A DNA stretch of 64,000 bases. Origin: Hydractinia symbiolongicarpus. Taxonomy: Eukaryota > Cnidaria > Hydrozoa > Anthoathecata > Hydractiniidae. The notes under the pieces are model-generated. The model did no database searches and was not told where the DNA came from. It was given only the letters and a program-made list of their open reading frames with translations. Made by a program: the position numbers and the translations under genes. Below are positions 1 through 12,048 of this stretch, in pieces; the stretch's first letter is position 1; each line of letters starts with the position of its first letter. Where the stretch lies: positions 26,885,501-26,949,500 of the forward strand of contig NC_079881.1 in NCBI RefSeq assembly GCF_029227915.1. The letters run 5' to 3'.

Positions 1-1700
1 GGAGTCCGGGATTTACGGGAATTCGCGGGTTTTCGTTTGCCGGCGATTAAACTTCTTTTATTCAGCGTCCCATCAAAAATGAAAACATTTTTGAAAACTA
101 CAAGTCTCATGCTTTTTAGTGGTGAAAAAATAATTTAAAAAATCGTTCGGGAAATGAGTTTACTCCCTGGGTACTTTCTTTGTATACTTTTGACTATACG
201 GGCGGAGTCCGGGATTTACGGGAAATCGCGGGTTTTCGTTTGCCGGCGATTAAACTTCTTTTATTCAGCGTCTCATCAAAAATGAAAACATTTTTGAAAA
301 CTACAAGTCTCATGCGTTTTAGTGGTAAAAAAATAATATAAAAAATCGTTCGGGAAATGAGTTTACTCCCTGGGTACTTCCTTTGTATACTTTTAACTAT
401 ACGTCCAAGCCCGGGATTTACGGGAAATGGCGGGTTTTCGTTTGCCGGCGATTAAACTTCTTTTATTCAGTGTCTCATCAAAAATGAAAACATTTTTGAA
501 AACTACAAGTCTCATGCGTTTTAGTGGTGAAAAAAAAATTTAAAAAATCATTCGGGAAATGAGTTTACTCCCTGGGTACTTTCTTTGTATACATTTGACT
601 ACACGGGCCAGGCCCGGGATTTATAAGAAATGGCTTGCTTTCGTTTGCCGGCGATTAAACCTCTTTCATTAAGCGTCTCATCAAAAATGAAAACATTTTC
701 GAAAACTACAAGTCTCATGCGTTTTAGTGGTGAAGAAATAATTTAAAAAATCGTTCGGGAAATGAGTTTACTCCCTGGGTAATTTCTTTGTATACTTTTG
801 ACTATACGGGCCGAGTCCGGGATTTACGGAAATCACGGGTTTTCGTTTGCCGGCGATTAAACTTCTTTTATTCAGCGTCCCATCAAAAATGAAAACATTT
901 TTGAAAACTACAAGTCTCATGCTTTTTAGTGGTGAAAAAATAATTTAAAAAATCGTTCGGGAAATGAGTTTACTCCCTGGGTACTTTCTTTGTATACTTT
1001 TGACTATACGGGCGGAGTCCGGGATTTACGGGAAATCGCGGGTTTTCGTTTGCCGGCGATTAAACTTCTTTTATTCAGCGTCTCATCAAAAATGAAAACA
1101 TTTTTGAAAACTACAAGTCTCATGCGTTTTAGTGGTAAAAAAATAATATAAAAAATCGTTCGGGAAATGAGTTTACTCCCTGGGTACTTCCTTTGTATAC
1201 TTTTAACTATACGTCCAAGCCCGGGATTTACGGGAAATGGCGGGTTTTCGTTTGCCGGCGATTAAACTTCTTTTATTCAGTGTCTCATCAAAAATGAAAA
1301 CATTTTTGAAAACTACAAGTCTCATGCGTTTTAGTGGTGAAAAAAAAATTTAAAAAATCATTCGGGAAATGAGTTTACTCCCTGGGTACTTTCTTTGTAT
1401 ACATTTGACTACACGGGCCAGGCCCGGGATTTATAAGAAATGGCTTGCTTTCGTTTGCCGGCGATTAAACCTCTTTCATTAAGCGTCTCATCAAAAATGA
1501 AAACATTTTCGAAAACTACAAGTCTCATGCGTTTTAGTGGTGAAGAAATAATTTAAAAAATCGTTCGGGAAATGAGTTTACTCCCTGGGTAATTTCTTTG
1601 TATACTTTTGACTATACGGGCCGAGTCCGGGATTTACGGAAATCACGGGTTTTCGTTTGCCGGCGATTAAACTTCTTTTATTCAGCGTCCCATCAAAAAT
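1..1700 (+). repeat. 4-mer HOR, 810 bp, two tandem copies
   Basis: Bases 26-890 and 836-1700 match by eye without a difference, an offset of 810 bp or four monomers. The unit is: a monomer with GGCGGAGTCCGGG; one with TTTTAACTATACGTCC; one with CATTTGACTACACGGG, TTTATAAGAAATGG and CCTCTTTCATTAAG; and one with GGTAATTTC and a one-base-short GATTTACGGAAATC. The match ends at 1701, where A replaces G. The start of the first copy is at the window edge. Confidence 0.9.
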
Positions 1701-2092
1701 AAAAACATTTTTGAAAACTACAAGTCTCATGGGATTTAGTGGTGAAATAATAATTTAAAAAATTGTTCGGGAAATGAGTTTCCTTCCTGGGTACTTTCTT
1801 TGTATACTTTTGACTATACGGGCCGAGTCTGGGATTTTCGGGAAATCGCAGGTTTTCGTTTGCCGGCGATTAAACTTCTTTTATTTAGCGTCTCATCAAA
1901 AATGAAAACATTTTTGAAAACTACAAGTCTCATGCGTTTTAGTGGTAAAAAAATAATTTAACACATCGTTACGGAAATGAGTTTACTCCCTGGCTACTTT
2001 ATTGGATGCTTTTGACTATACGGGCCAAGCCCGGGATTTACGGGAAATGGAGGGTTTTCGTTTGCCGGCGATTAAACCTCTTTCATTAAGCG

Positions 2093-2108
2093 TCTCATCA
2101 CAAGTCTC
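2093..2108 (+). repeat. 25-bp deletion removing the dyad element (copy 1)
   Basis: TCTCATCA (ending at 2100) is joined directly to CAAGTCTC (from 2101). Normal monomers have 25 extra bases here, containing nearly all of the inverted repeat. A CA dinucleotide is present at both deletion edges, consistent with slippage or microhomology repair across a hairpin. Confidence 0.85.
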
Positions 2109-3080
2109 ATGCGTTTTAGTGGTGAAAAAATAATTTATAAAATCGTTCGGAAAATGAGTTTACTCCCTGGGTACATTATTGGATACTTTTGATTATACGG
2201 GCCAAGCCCGGGATTTACGGGAAATGGCGGGTTTTCGTTTGCCGGCGATTAAACTCCTTTTGTTCAGCGTCTTATCAAAAATGAAAACATTTTTAAAAAC
2301 TGCAAGTCTCATGGACTTTAGTGGTGAAATAATAATTTAAAAAATCGTTCGGGAAATGAGTTTACTCCCTGGGTATTTTCCTTTGTATACTTTTGACTAT
2401 ACGGGCCGAGTCTGGGATTTACGGGAAATCGCAGGTTTTCGTTTGCCGGCGATTAAACTTCTTTTATACAGCGTCTCATCAAAAATGGAAACATTTTTGA
2501 AAACTACAAGTCTCATGCGATTTAGTGGTGAAAAGATAATTTAAAAAATCGTTCGGGAAATGAGTTTACTCCCTGGGTAATTTCTTTGTATACTTTTGAC
2601 TATACGGGCCGAGTCCGGGATTTACGGAAATCACGGGTTTTCGTTTGCCGGCGATTAAACTTCTTTTATTCAGCGTCCCATCAAAAATAAAAACATTTTT
2701 GAAAACTACAAGTCTCATGGGATTTAGTGGTGAAATAATAATTTAAAAAATTGTTCGGGAAATGAGTTTCCTTCCTGGGTACTTTCTTTGTATACTTTTG
2801 ACTATACGGGCCGAGTCTGGGATTTTCGGGAAATCGCAGGTTTTCGTTTGCCGGCGATTAAACTTCTTTTATTTAGCGTCTCATCAAAAATGAAAACATT
2901 TTTGAAAACTACAAGTCTCATGCGTTTTAGTGGTAAAAAAATAATTTAACACATCGTTACGGAAATGAGTTTACTCCCTGGGTACTTTATTGGATGCTTT
3001 TGACTATACGGGCCAAGCCCGGGATTTACGGGAAATGGAGGGTTTTCGTTTGCCGGCGATTAAACCTCTTTCATTAAGCG

Positions 3081-3096
3081 TCTCATCACAAGTCTC
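3081..3096 (+). repeat. 25-bp deletion removing the dyad element (copy 2)
   Basis: The junction at 3088/3089 is identical to the one at 2100/2101 and lies 988 bp away, so the deletion predates the duplication of the 988-bp block. Confidence 0.85.
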
Positions 3097-3542
3097 ATGC
3101 GTTTTAGTGGTGAAAAAATAATTTATAAAATCGTTCGGAAAATGAGTTTACTCCCTGGGTACATTATTGGATACTTTTGATTATACGGGCCAAGCCCGGG
3201 ATTTACGGGAAATGGCGGGTTTTCGTTTGCCGGCGATTAAACTCCTTTTGTTCAGCGTCTTATCAAAAATGAAAACATTTTTAAAAACTGCAAGTCTCAT
3301 GGACTTTAGTGGTGAAATAATAATTTAAAAAATCGTTCGGGAAATGAGTTTACTCCCTGGGTATTTTCCTTTGTATACTTTTGACTATACGGGCCGAGTC
3401 TGGGATTTACGGGAAATCGCAGGTTTTCGTTTGCCGGCGATTAAACTTCTTTTATACAGCGTCTCATCAAAAATGGAAACATTTTTGAAAACTACAAGTC
3501 TCATGCGATTTAGTGGTGAAAAGATAATTTAAAAAATCGTTC

Positions 3543-4690
3543 TGGAAATGAGTTTACTCACAGGGTACTTTCTTTGTATACATTCGACCATACGGGACAA
3601 GCTCGGAATTTACGGGAAATGGCGGGTTTTCGTTTGCCGGCGATTAAACTTCTTTTAATCAGCGTCTCATCAAAAATGAAAACATTTTTGAAAACTACAA
3701 ATCTCATCGGCTCTAATGGTTAAATAATAATTTAAAAAATCGTTCGGGAAATGAGTTTACTCCCTGGGTACTTTTTTTGTATACTTTTGACTTTAAAGGC
3801 CGAGTCCGGGATTTACGGGAAATAGCAGGTTTTCGTTTGCCGGCGATTAAACTTCTTTTATTCAGCCTCTCATCAAAAATGAAAACATTTTTGAAAATTA
3901 CAAGTCTCATGCGTTTTAGTGGTGACAAAGTAGTTTAAAAAATCGTTCTGGAAATGAGTTTACTCCCTGGGTACTTTCTTTGTATACTTTTGACTATACG
4001 GGCCGAGTCCGGGGTTTACGGGAAATGGCAGGTTTTCGTTTGCCGGCGAATAAACTCATTTTATTCAGCGTCTCATCAAAAATGAAAACATTTTAAAAAC
4101 TGCAAGTCTCATGGGCTTTAGTGGTGAAATAATAATTTAAAATATCGTTCGGGAAATGAGTTTACTTCCTGGGTATTTTCTTTGTATACTTTTGACTATA
4201 CCGGCCGAGTCTGGGATTTACGGGAAATCGCAGGTTTTCGTTTGCCGGCGATTAAACTTCTTTTATTCAGCGTCTCATCAAAAATGAAAACATTTTTGAA
4301 AACTACAAGTCTCATGCGATTTAGTGGTGAAAAGATAATTTAAAAAATCGTTCTGGAAATGCGTTTACTCACAGGGTACTTTCTTTATATACATTCAACT
4401 ATACGGGCCAAGCCCAGGATTTAGGGGAAATCGCGGGTTTTCGTTTGCCGGCGATTAAACTTCTTTTATTCAGCGTCTCATCAAAAATGAAAACAAGTTT
4501 GAAAACTATAAGTCTCATGCGTTTTAGTGGTGAAAAAATAATTTAAAAAATCATTCGGGAAATGAGTTTACTCCCTGGGTACTTTCTTTGTATACATTCG
4601 ACTACACGGGCCAAGCCCGGGATTTAGGGAAATCGCGGGTTTTCGTTTGCAGGCGTATAAACCTCTTTCATTAAGCGTCTCATCAAAAAT
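3543..4690 (+). repeat. Divergent monomers without clear HOR order
   Basis: About six monomers carry private changes not seen in neighbours, for example GACTTTAAAGGCCGAG near 3790, GTGACAAAGTAGTTT near 3922, ATTTAGGGGAAATC near 4421, GCAGGCGTATAAAC near 4650 and AAAACAAGTTTG near 4492. No block longer than a monomer repeats inside it. It separates two 4-mer HOR blocks and looks less homogenised. Confidence 0.7.
3583..3596 (+). other. CENP-B-box-like motif (short spacer)
   Basis: First occurrence seen in the window: TTCG, ACC, A, TA, CGGG. All nine bases regarded as essential in the mammalian CENP-B box (TTCG, A, CGGG) are present, but the first spacer is three bases instead of four. Confidence 0.4.
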
Positions 4691-5938
4691 GAAAACATTT
4701 TTGAAAACTACAAGTCTCATGCTTTTTAGTGGTGAAAAAATAATTTAAAAAATCGTTCGGGAAATGAGTTTACTCCCTGGGTACTTTCTTTGTATACTTT
4801 TGACTATACGGGCGGAGTCCGGGATTTACGGGAAATCGCGGGTTTTCGTTTGCCGGCGATTAAACTTCTTTTATTCAGCGTCCCATCAAAAATGAAAACA
4901 TTTTTGAAAACTACAAGTCTCATGCGTTTTAGTGGTAAAAAAATAATATAAAAAATCGTTCGGGAAATGAGTTTACTCCCTGGGTACTTTCTTTGTATAC
5001 TTTTGACTATACGGGCGGAGTCCGGGATTTACGGGAATTCGCGGGTTTTCGTTTGCCGGCGATTAAACTTCTTTTATTCAGCGTCCCATCAAAAATGAAA
5101 ACATTTTTGAAAACTACAAGTCTCATGCTTTTTAGTGGTGAAAAAATAATTTAAAAAATCGTTCGGGAAATGAGTTTACTCCCTGGGTACTTTCTTTGTA
5201 TACTTTTGACTATACGGGCGGAGTCCGGGATTTACGGGAAATCGCGGGTTTTCGTTTGCCGGCGATTAAACTTCTTTTATTCAGCGTCTCATCAAAAATG
5301 AAAACATTTTTGAAAACTACAAGTCTCATGCGTTTTAGTGGTAAAAAAATAATATAAAAAATCGTTCGGGAAATGAGTTTACTCCCTGGGTACTTCCTTT
5401 GTATACTTTTAACTATACGTCCAAGCCCGGGATTTACGGGAAATGGCGGGTTTTCGTTTGCCGGCGATTAAACTTCTTTTATTCAGTGTCTCATCAAAAA
5501 TGAAAACATTTTTGAAAACTACAAGTCTCATGCGTTTTAGTGGTGAAAAAAAAATTTAAAAAATCATTCGGGAAATGAGTTTACTCCCTGGGTACTTTCT
5601 TTGTATACATTTGACTACACGGGCCAGGCCCGGGATTTATAAGAAATGGCTTGCTTTCGTTTGCCGGCGATTAAACCTCTTTCATTAAGCGTCTCATCAA
5701 AAATGAAAACATTTTCGAAAACTACAAGTCTCATGCGTTTTAGTGGTGAAGAAATAATTTAAAAAATCGTTCGGGAAATGAGTTTACTCCCTGGGTAATT
5801 TCTTTGTATACTTTTGACTATACGGGCCGAGTCCGGGATTTACGGAAATCACGGGTTTTCGTTTGCCGGCGATTAAACTTCTTTTATTCAGCGTCCCATC
5901 AAAAATGAAAACATTTTTGAAAACTACAAGTCTCATGC
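4691..5938 (+). repeat. Second occurrence of the 4-mer HOR block
   Basis: Bases 5017-5938 match 1-922 (offset 5,016) with no difference found by eye, including the diagnostic GGGAATTCGCGGG. The preceding monomer (from about 4691) matches 81 onward at offset 4,610, with TCCCATC for TCTCATC as the first difference. The 4-mer block was therefore copied across the divergent zone and the 988-bp repeats. Confidence 0.85.
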
Positions 5939-6370
5939 GTTTTAGTGGTAAAAAAATAATATAAAAAATCGTTCGGGAAATGAGTTTACTCCCTGGGTAC
6001 TTCCTTTGTATACTTTTAACTAAACGTCCAAGCCCGGGATTTACGGGAAATGGCGGGTTTTCGTTTGCCGGCGATTAAACTTCTTTTATTCAGTGTCTCA
6101 GCAAAAATGAAAACATTTTTGAAAACTACAAGTCTCATGCGTTTTAGTGGTGAAAAAATAATATAAAAAATCGTTCGGGAAATGAGTTTACTCCCTGGGT
6201 ACTTCCTTTGTATACTTTTAACTAAACGTCCAAGCCCGGGATTTACGGGAAATGGCGGGTTTTCGTTTGCCGGCGATTAAACTTCTTTTATTCAGTGTCT
6301 CAGCAAAAATGAAAACATTTTTGAAAACTACAAGTCTCATGCGTTTTAGTGGTGAAAAAAAAATTTAAAA
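5939..6370 (+). repeat. Tandem duplication of one 202-bp monomer
   Basis: Two adjacent monomers share the private changes ACTAAACGTCCAAG (about 6020 and 6222) and TGTCTCAGCAAAAATG, an offset of 202 bp. Elsewhere these read ACTATACGTCC and TCTCATC. Confidence 0.85.
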
Positions 6371-7965
6371 AATCATTCGGGAAATGAGTTTACTCCCTGG
6401 GTACTTTCTTTGTATACATTTGACTACACGGGCCAAGCCCGGGATTTATAAGAAATGGCTGGCTTTCGTTTGCCGGCGATTAAAACTCTTTCATTAAGCG
6501 TCTCATCAAAAATGAAAACATTTTCGAAAACTACAAGTCTCATGCGTTTTAGTGGTGAAAAAATAATTTAAAAAATCGTGCGGGAAATGAGTTTACTCCC
6601 TGGGTAATTTCTTTGTATACTTTTGACTATACGGGCCGAGTCCGGGATTTACGGGAAATCGCGGGTTTTCGTTTGCCGGCGATTAAACTTCTTTTATTCA
6701 ACGTCCCATCAAAAATGAAAACATTTTTGAAAACTACAAGTCTCATGCGTTTTAGTGGTGAAAAAATAATATAAAAAATCGTTTGGGAAATGAGTTTACT
6801 CCCTGGGTACTTTCTTTGTATACTTTTGACTATACGGGCCAAGCTCGGGATTTACGGGAAATGGCGGGTTTTCGTTTGCCGGCGATTAAACTTCTTTTAT
6901 TCAGTGTCTCATCAAAAATGAAAACATTTTTGAAAACTACAAGTCTCATGTGTTTTAGTGGTGAAAAGATAATTTAAAAAATCGTTTTGGAAATGAGTTT
7001 ACTCACAGAGTACCTTCTTTGTATACATTCGACTATACGGGCCGAGCCCGGGATTTACGGGAAATCGCGGTTTTCGTTTGCCGGCGATTAAACCACTTTC
7101 ATTAAGCCTCTCATTAAAAATGAAAACATTTCTGAAAACTACAAGTCTGATCCGTTTTAGTGGTGAAAAAAAAATTTAAAAAATCATTCGGGAAATGAGT
7201 TTACTCCCTGAGTACTTTCTTTGTATACATTTGACTACACGGGCCAAGCCCGGGATTTATAAGAAATGGCTGGCTTTCGTTTGCCGGCGATTAAACCTCT
7301 TTCATTAAGCGTTTCATCAAAAATAAAAACATTTTCGAAAACTACAAGTCTCATGCGTTTTAGTGGTGAAAAAATAATTTAAAAAATCGTTCGGGAAATG
7401 AGTTTACTCCCTGGGTAATTTCTTTGTATACTTTTGACTATACGGGCCGAGTCCGGGATTTACTGGAAATCGCGGGTTTTCGTTTGCCGGCGATTAAACT
7501 TCTTTTATTCAACGTCCCATCAAAAATGAAAACATTTTTGAAAACTACAAGTCTCATGCGTTTTAGTGGTGAAAAAATAATATAAAAAATCGTTTGGGAA
7601 ATGAGTTTACTCCCTGGGTACTTTCTTTGTATACTTTTGACTATACGGGCCAAGCTCGGGATTTACGGGAAATGGCGGGTTTTCGTTTGCCGGCGATTAA
7701 ACTTCTTTTATTCAGTGTCTCATCAAAAATGAAAACATTTTTGAAAACTACAAGTCTCATGTGTTTTAGTGGTGAAAAGATAATTTAAAAAATCGTTTTG
7801 GAAATGAGTTTACTCACAGAGTGCCTTCTTTGTATACATTCGACTATACGGGCCGAGCCCGGGATTTACGGGAAATCGCAGTTTTCGTTTGCCGGCGATT
7901 AAACCACTTTCATTAAGCCTCTCATTAAAAATGAAAACATTTCTGAAAACTACAAGTCTCATGCG
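6340..7965 (+). repeat. 4-mer HOR, 811 bp, two tandem copies
   Basis: The second copy begins near 7151 at offset 811. Monomer order is f-like (CATTTGACTACAC, ATAAGAAATGGCTGGC), a-like (GCCGAGTCCGGG), b-like (AAGCTCGGG, ATGTGTTTTAG, GAAAAGATAATTT) and c-like (CATTCGACTATACGGG, CCACTTTCATTAAGCC). Scattered substitutions separate the copies, such as AAAACTCTTT against AAACCTCTTT and GTACCTTC against GTGCCTTC. Confidence 0.8.
7028..7041 (+). other. CENP-B-box-like motif (short spacer)
   Basis: TTCGACTATACGGG in a c-like monomer; the commonest form of the motif. Confidence 0.4.
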
Positions 7966-8129
7966 TTTTAGTGGTGAAAAAAAAAATTAAAAAATCATTC
8001 GGGAAATGAGTTTACTCCCTGGGTACTTTCTTTGTATACATTTGACTATACGGGCGGAGTCCGGGATTTACGGGAAATCGCGGGTTTTCGTTTGCCGGCG
8101 ATTAAACTTCTTTTATTCAACGTCCCATC

Positions 8130-9801
8130 AAAAATGAAAACATTTTTGAAAACTACAAGTCTCATGCGTTTTAGTGGTGAAAAAATAATATAAAAAATCG
8201 TTCGGGAAATGAGTTTACTCCCTGGGTACTTTCTTTGTATACTTTTGACTATACGGGCCAAGCTCGGGATTTACGGGAAATGGCGGGTTTTCGTTTGCCG
8301 GCGATTAAACTTCTTTTATTCAGTGTCTCATCAAAAATGAAAACATTTTTGAAAACTACAAGTCTCATGTGTTCTAGTGGTGAAAAGATAATTTAAAAAA
8401 TCGTTTTGGAAATGAGTTTACTCACAGAGTACTTTCTTTGTATACATTCGACTATACGGGCCAAGCCCGGGATTTACGGGAAATCGCGGTTTTCGTTTGC
8501 CGGCGATTAAACCACTTTCATTAAGCCTCTCATTAAAAATGAAAACATTTCTGAAAACTACAAGTCTCATGCGTTTTAGTGGTGAAAAAAAAAAATTAAA
8601 AAATCATTCGAGAAATGAGTTTACTCCCTGGGTACTTTCTTTGTATACATTTGACTACATGGGCCAAGCCCAGGATTTATAGGAAATGGCTGTTTTTCGT
8701 TTGCCGGCGATTAAACTACTTTTATTCAGCGTCCCATCAAAAATGAAAACATTTTTGAAAACTACAAGTCTCATGCGTTTTAGTGGTGAAAAAAAAAATT
8801 AAAAAATCATTCGGGAAATGAGTTTACTCCCTGGGTACTTTCTTTGTATACATTTGACTATACGGGCGGAGTCCGGGATTTACGGGAAATCGCGGGTTTT
8901 CGTTTGCCGGCGATTAAACTTCTTTTATTCAACGTCCCATCAAAAATGAAAACATTTTTGAAAACTACAAGTCTCATGCGTTTTAGTGGTGAAAAAATAA
9001 TATAAAAAATCGTTTGGGAAATGAGTTTACTCCCTGGGTACTTCCTTTGTATACTTTTAACTATACGTCCAAGCCCGGGATTTACGGGAAATGGCGGGTT
9101 TTCGCTTGCCGGCGATTAAACTTCTTTTATTCAGTGTCTCGTCAAAAATGAAAACATTTTTGAAAACTACAAGTCTCATGCGTTTTAGTGGTGAAAAAAT
9201 AATATAAAAAATCGTTCGGGAAATGAGTTTACTCCCTGGGTACTTTCTTTGTATACTTTTGACTATACGGGCCAAGCTCGGGATTTACGGGAAATGGCGG
9301 GTTTTCGTTTGCCGGCGATTAAACTTCTTTTATTCAGTGTCTCATCAAAAATGAAAACATTTTTGAAAACTACAAGTCTCATGTGTTCTAGTGGTGAAAA
9401 GATAATTTAAAAAATCGTTTTGGAAATGAGTTTACTCACAGAGTACTTTCTTTGTATACATTCGACTATACGGGCCAAGCCCGGGATTTACGGGAAATCG
9501 CGGTTTTCGTTTGCCGGCGATTAAACCACTTTCATTAAGCCTCTCATTAAAAATGAAAACATTTCTGAAAACTACAAGTCTCATGCGTTTTAGTGGTGAA
9601 AAAAAAAAATTAAAAAATCATTCGAGAAATGAGTTTACTCCCTGGGTACTTTCTTTGTATACATTTGACTACATGGGCCAAGCCCAGGATTTATAGGAAA
9701 TGGCTGTTTTTCGTTTGCCGGCGATTAAACTACTTTTATTCAGCGTCCCATCAAAAATGAAAACATTTTTGAAAACTACAAGTCTCATGCGTTTTAGTGG
9801 T
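8130..9801 (+). repeat. 5-mer HOR, 1,014 bp, two copies
   Basis: About 8130-8787 matches 9144-9801 at offset 1,014. The rare variant ATGTGTTCTAG occurs only at about 8368 and 9382. The unit adds one monomer to the a-b-c-f series; the monomers between 8788 and 9143 are rearranged hybrids. Confidence 0.8.
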
Positions 9802-12048
9802 AAAAAAATAATATAAAAAATCGTTCAGGAAATGAATTTACTCCCTGGGTACTTTCTTTGTATACTTTTAACTATACGTCCAAGCCCGGGATTTACGGGA
9901 AATGGCGGGTTTTCGTTTGCCGGCGATTAAACTTCTTTTATTCAGTGTCTCATCAAAAATGAAAACATTTTTGAAAACTACAAGTCTCATGCGTTTTAGT
10001 GGTGAAAAAAAAATTTAAAAAATCATTCGGGAAATGAGTTTACTCCCTGGGTACTTTCTTTGTATACATTTGACTACACGGGCCAAGCCCGGGATTTATA
10101 GGAAATGGCTGGTTTTCGTTTGCCGGCGATTAAACCTCTTTCATTAAGCGTCTCATCAAAAATGAAAACATTTTTGAAAACTACAAGTCTCATGCGTTTT
10201 AGTGGTGAAAAAATAATTTAAAAATCGTATGGGAAATGAGTTTACTCCCTGGGTACTTTCTTTGTATACTTTTGACTATACGGGCCGAGTCCGGGATTTA
10301 CGGGAAATCGCGGGTTTTCGTTTGCCGGCGATTAAACTTCTTTTATTCAACGTCCCATCAAAAATGAAAACATTTTTGAAAACTACAAATCTCATGCGTT
10401 TTAGTGGTAAAAAAATAATATAAAAAATCGTTCGGCAAATGAGTTTACTCCCTGGGTACTTCCTTTGTATACTTTTAACTATACGTCCAAGCTCGGGATT
10501 TACGGGAAATGGCGGGTTTTCGTTTGCCGGCGATTGAACTTCTTTTATTCAGTGTCTCGTCAAAAATGAAAACATTTTTGAAAACTACAAGTCTCATGCG
10601 TTTTAGTGGTGAAAAAAAAATTTAAAAAATCATTCGGGAAATGAGTTTACTCCCTGGGTACTTTCTTTGTATACATTTGACTACACGGGCCAAGCCCGGG
10701 ATTTATAAGAAATGGCTGGCTTTCGTTTGCCGGCGATTAAACCTCTTTCATTAAGCGTCTCATCAAAAATAAAAACATTTTCGAAAACTACAAGTCTCAT
10801 GCGTTTTAGTGGTGAAAAAATAATTTAAAAAATCGTTCGGGAAATGAGTTTACTCCCTGGGTACTTTCTTTGTATACTTTTGACTATACGGGCCGAGTCC
10901 GGGATTTACGGGAAATCGCGGGTTTTCGTTTGCCGGCGATTAAACTTCTTTTATTCAACGTCCCATCAAAAATGAAAACATTTTTGAAAACTACAAGTCT
11001 CATGCGTTTTAGTGGTGAAAAAATAATATAAAAAATCGTTCGGGAAATGAGTTTACTCCCTGGGTACTTTCTTTGTATACTTTTGACTATACGGGCCAAG
11101 CTCGGAATTTACGGGAAATGGCGGGTTTTCGTTTGCCGGCGATTAAACGTCTTTTATTCAGTGTCTCATCAAAAATGAAAACATTTTTGAAAACTACAAG
11201 TCTCATGTGTTTTAGTGGTGAAAAGATAATTTAAAAAATCGTTTTGGAAATGAGTTTACTCACAGAGTACTTTCTTTGTATACATTCGACTATACGGGCC
11301 AAGCCAAGGATTTACGGGAAATCGCGGTTTTCGTTTGCCGGCGATTAAACCACTTTCATTAAGCCTCTAATTAAAAATGAAAACATTTCTGAAAACTACA
11401 AGTCTCATGCGTTTTAGTGGTGAAAAAAGAAAATTAAAAAATCATTCGGGAAATGAGTTTACTCCCTGGGTACTTTCTTTGTATACATTTGAGTACACGG
11501 GCCAAGCCCAGGATTTATAGGAAATGGCTGTTTTTCGTTTGCCGGCGATTAAACTACTTTTATTCAGCGTCCCATCAAAAATGAAAACATTTTTGAAAAC
11601 TACAAGTCTCATGCGTTTTAGTGGTAAAAAAATAATATAAAAAATCGTTCGGGAAATGAATTTACTACCTGGGTACTTTCTTTGTATACTTTTAACTATA
11701 CGTCCAAGCCCGGGATTTACGGGAAATGGCGGGTTTTCGTTTGCCGGCGATTAAACTTCTTTTATTCAGTGTCTCATCAAAAATGAAAACATTTTTGAAA
11801 ACTACAAGTCTCATGCGTTTTAGTGGTGAAAAAAAAATTTAAAAAATCATTCGGGAAATGAGTTTACTCCCTGGGTACTTTCTTTGTATACATTTGACTA
11901 CACGGGCCAAGCCCGGGATTTATAGGAAATGGCTGGTTTTCGTTTGCCGGCGATTAAACCTCTTTCATTAAGCGTCTCATCAAAAATGAAAACATTTTTG
12001 AAAACTACAAGTCTCATGCGTTTTAGTGGTGAAAAAATAAATTAAAAA
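9802..12048 (+). repeat. Mixed 4-/5-mer monomers, partial 9-mer periodicity
   Basis: The variants AAATGAATTTACT (about 9830 and 11656) and AAACTACTTTTATTC (about 9727 and 11551) recur at about 1,825 bp, nine monomers. Types a, b, c, d-like, e and f are all present but not in a fixed cycle. Bases from about 10313 onward reappear at 15180 (see the 24-mer entries). Confidence 0.65.

Larger units (their letters stand above)
1548..3542 (+). repeat. Shortened 5-mer HOR, 988 bp, two tandem copies
   Basis: Bases 1548-2554 and 2536-3542 (offset 988) match with a single substitution seen, C at 1994 against G at 2982. Five full monomers would be about 1,015 bp; the shortfall is mainly a 25-bp deletion shared by both copies. 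Diagnostic sequences are TTTATTGGATGC, ATGGACTTTAG and CTTTTATACAGCG. Confidence 0.9.
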
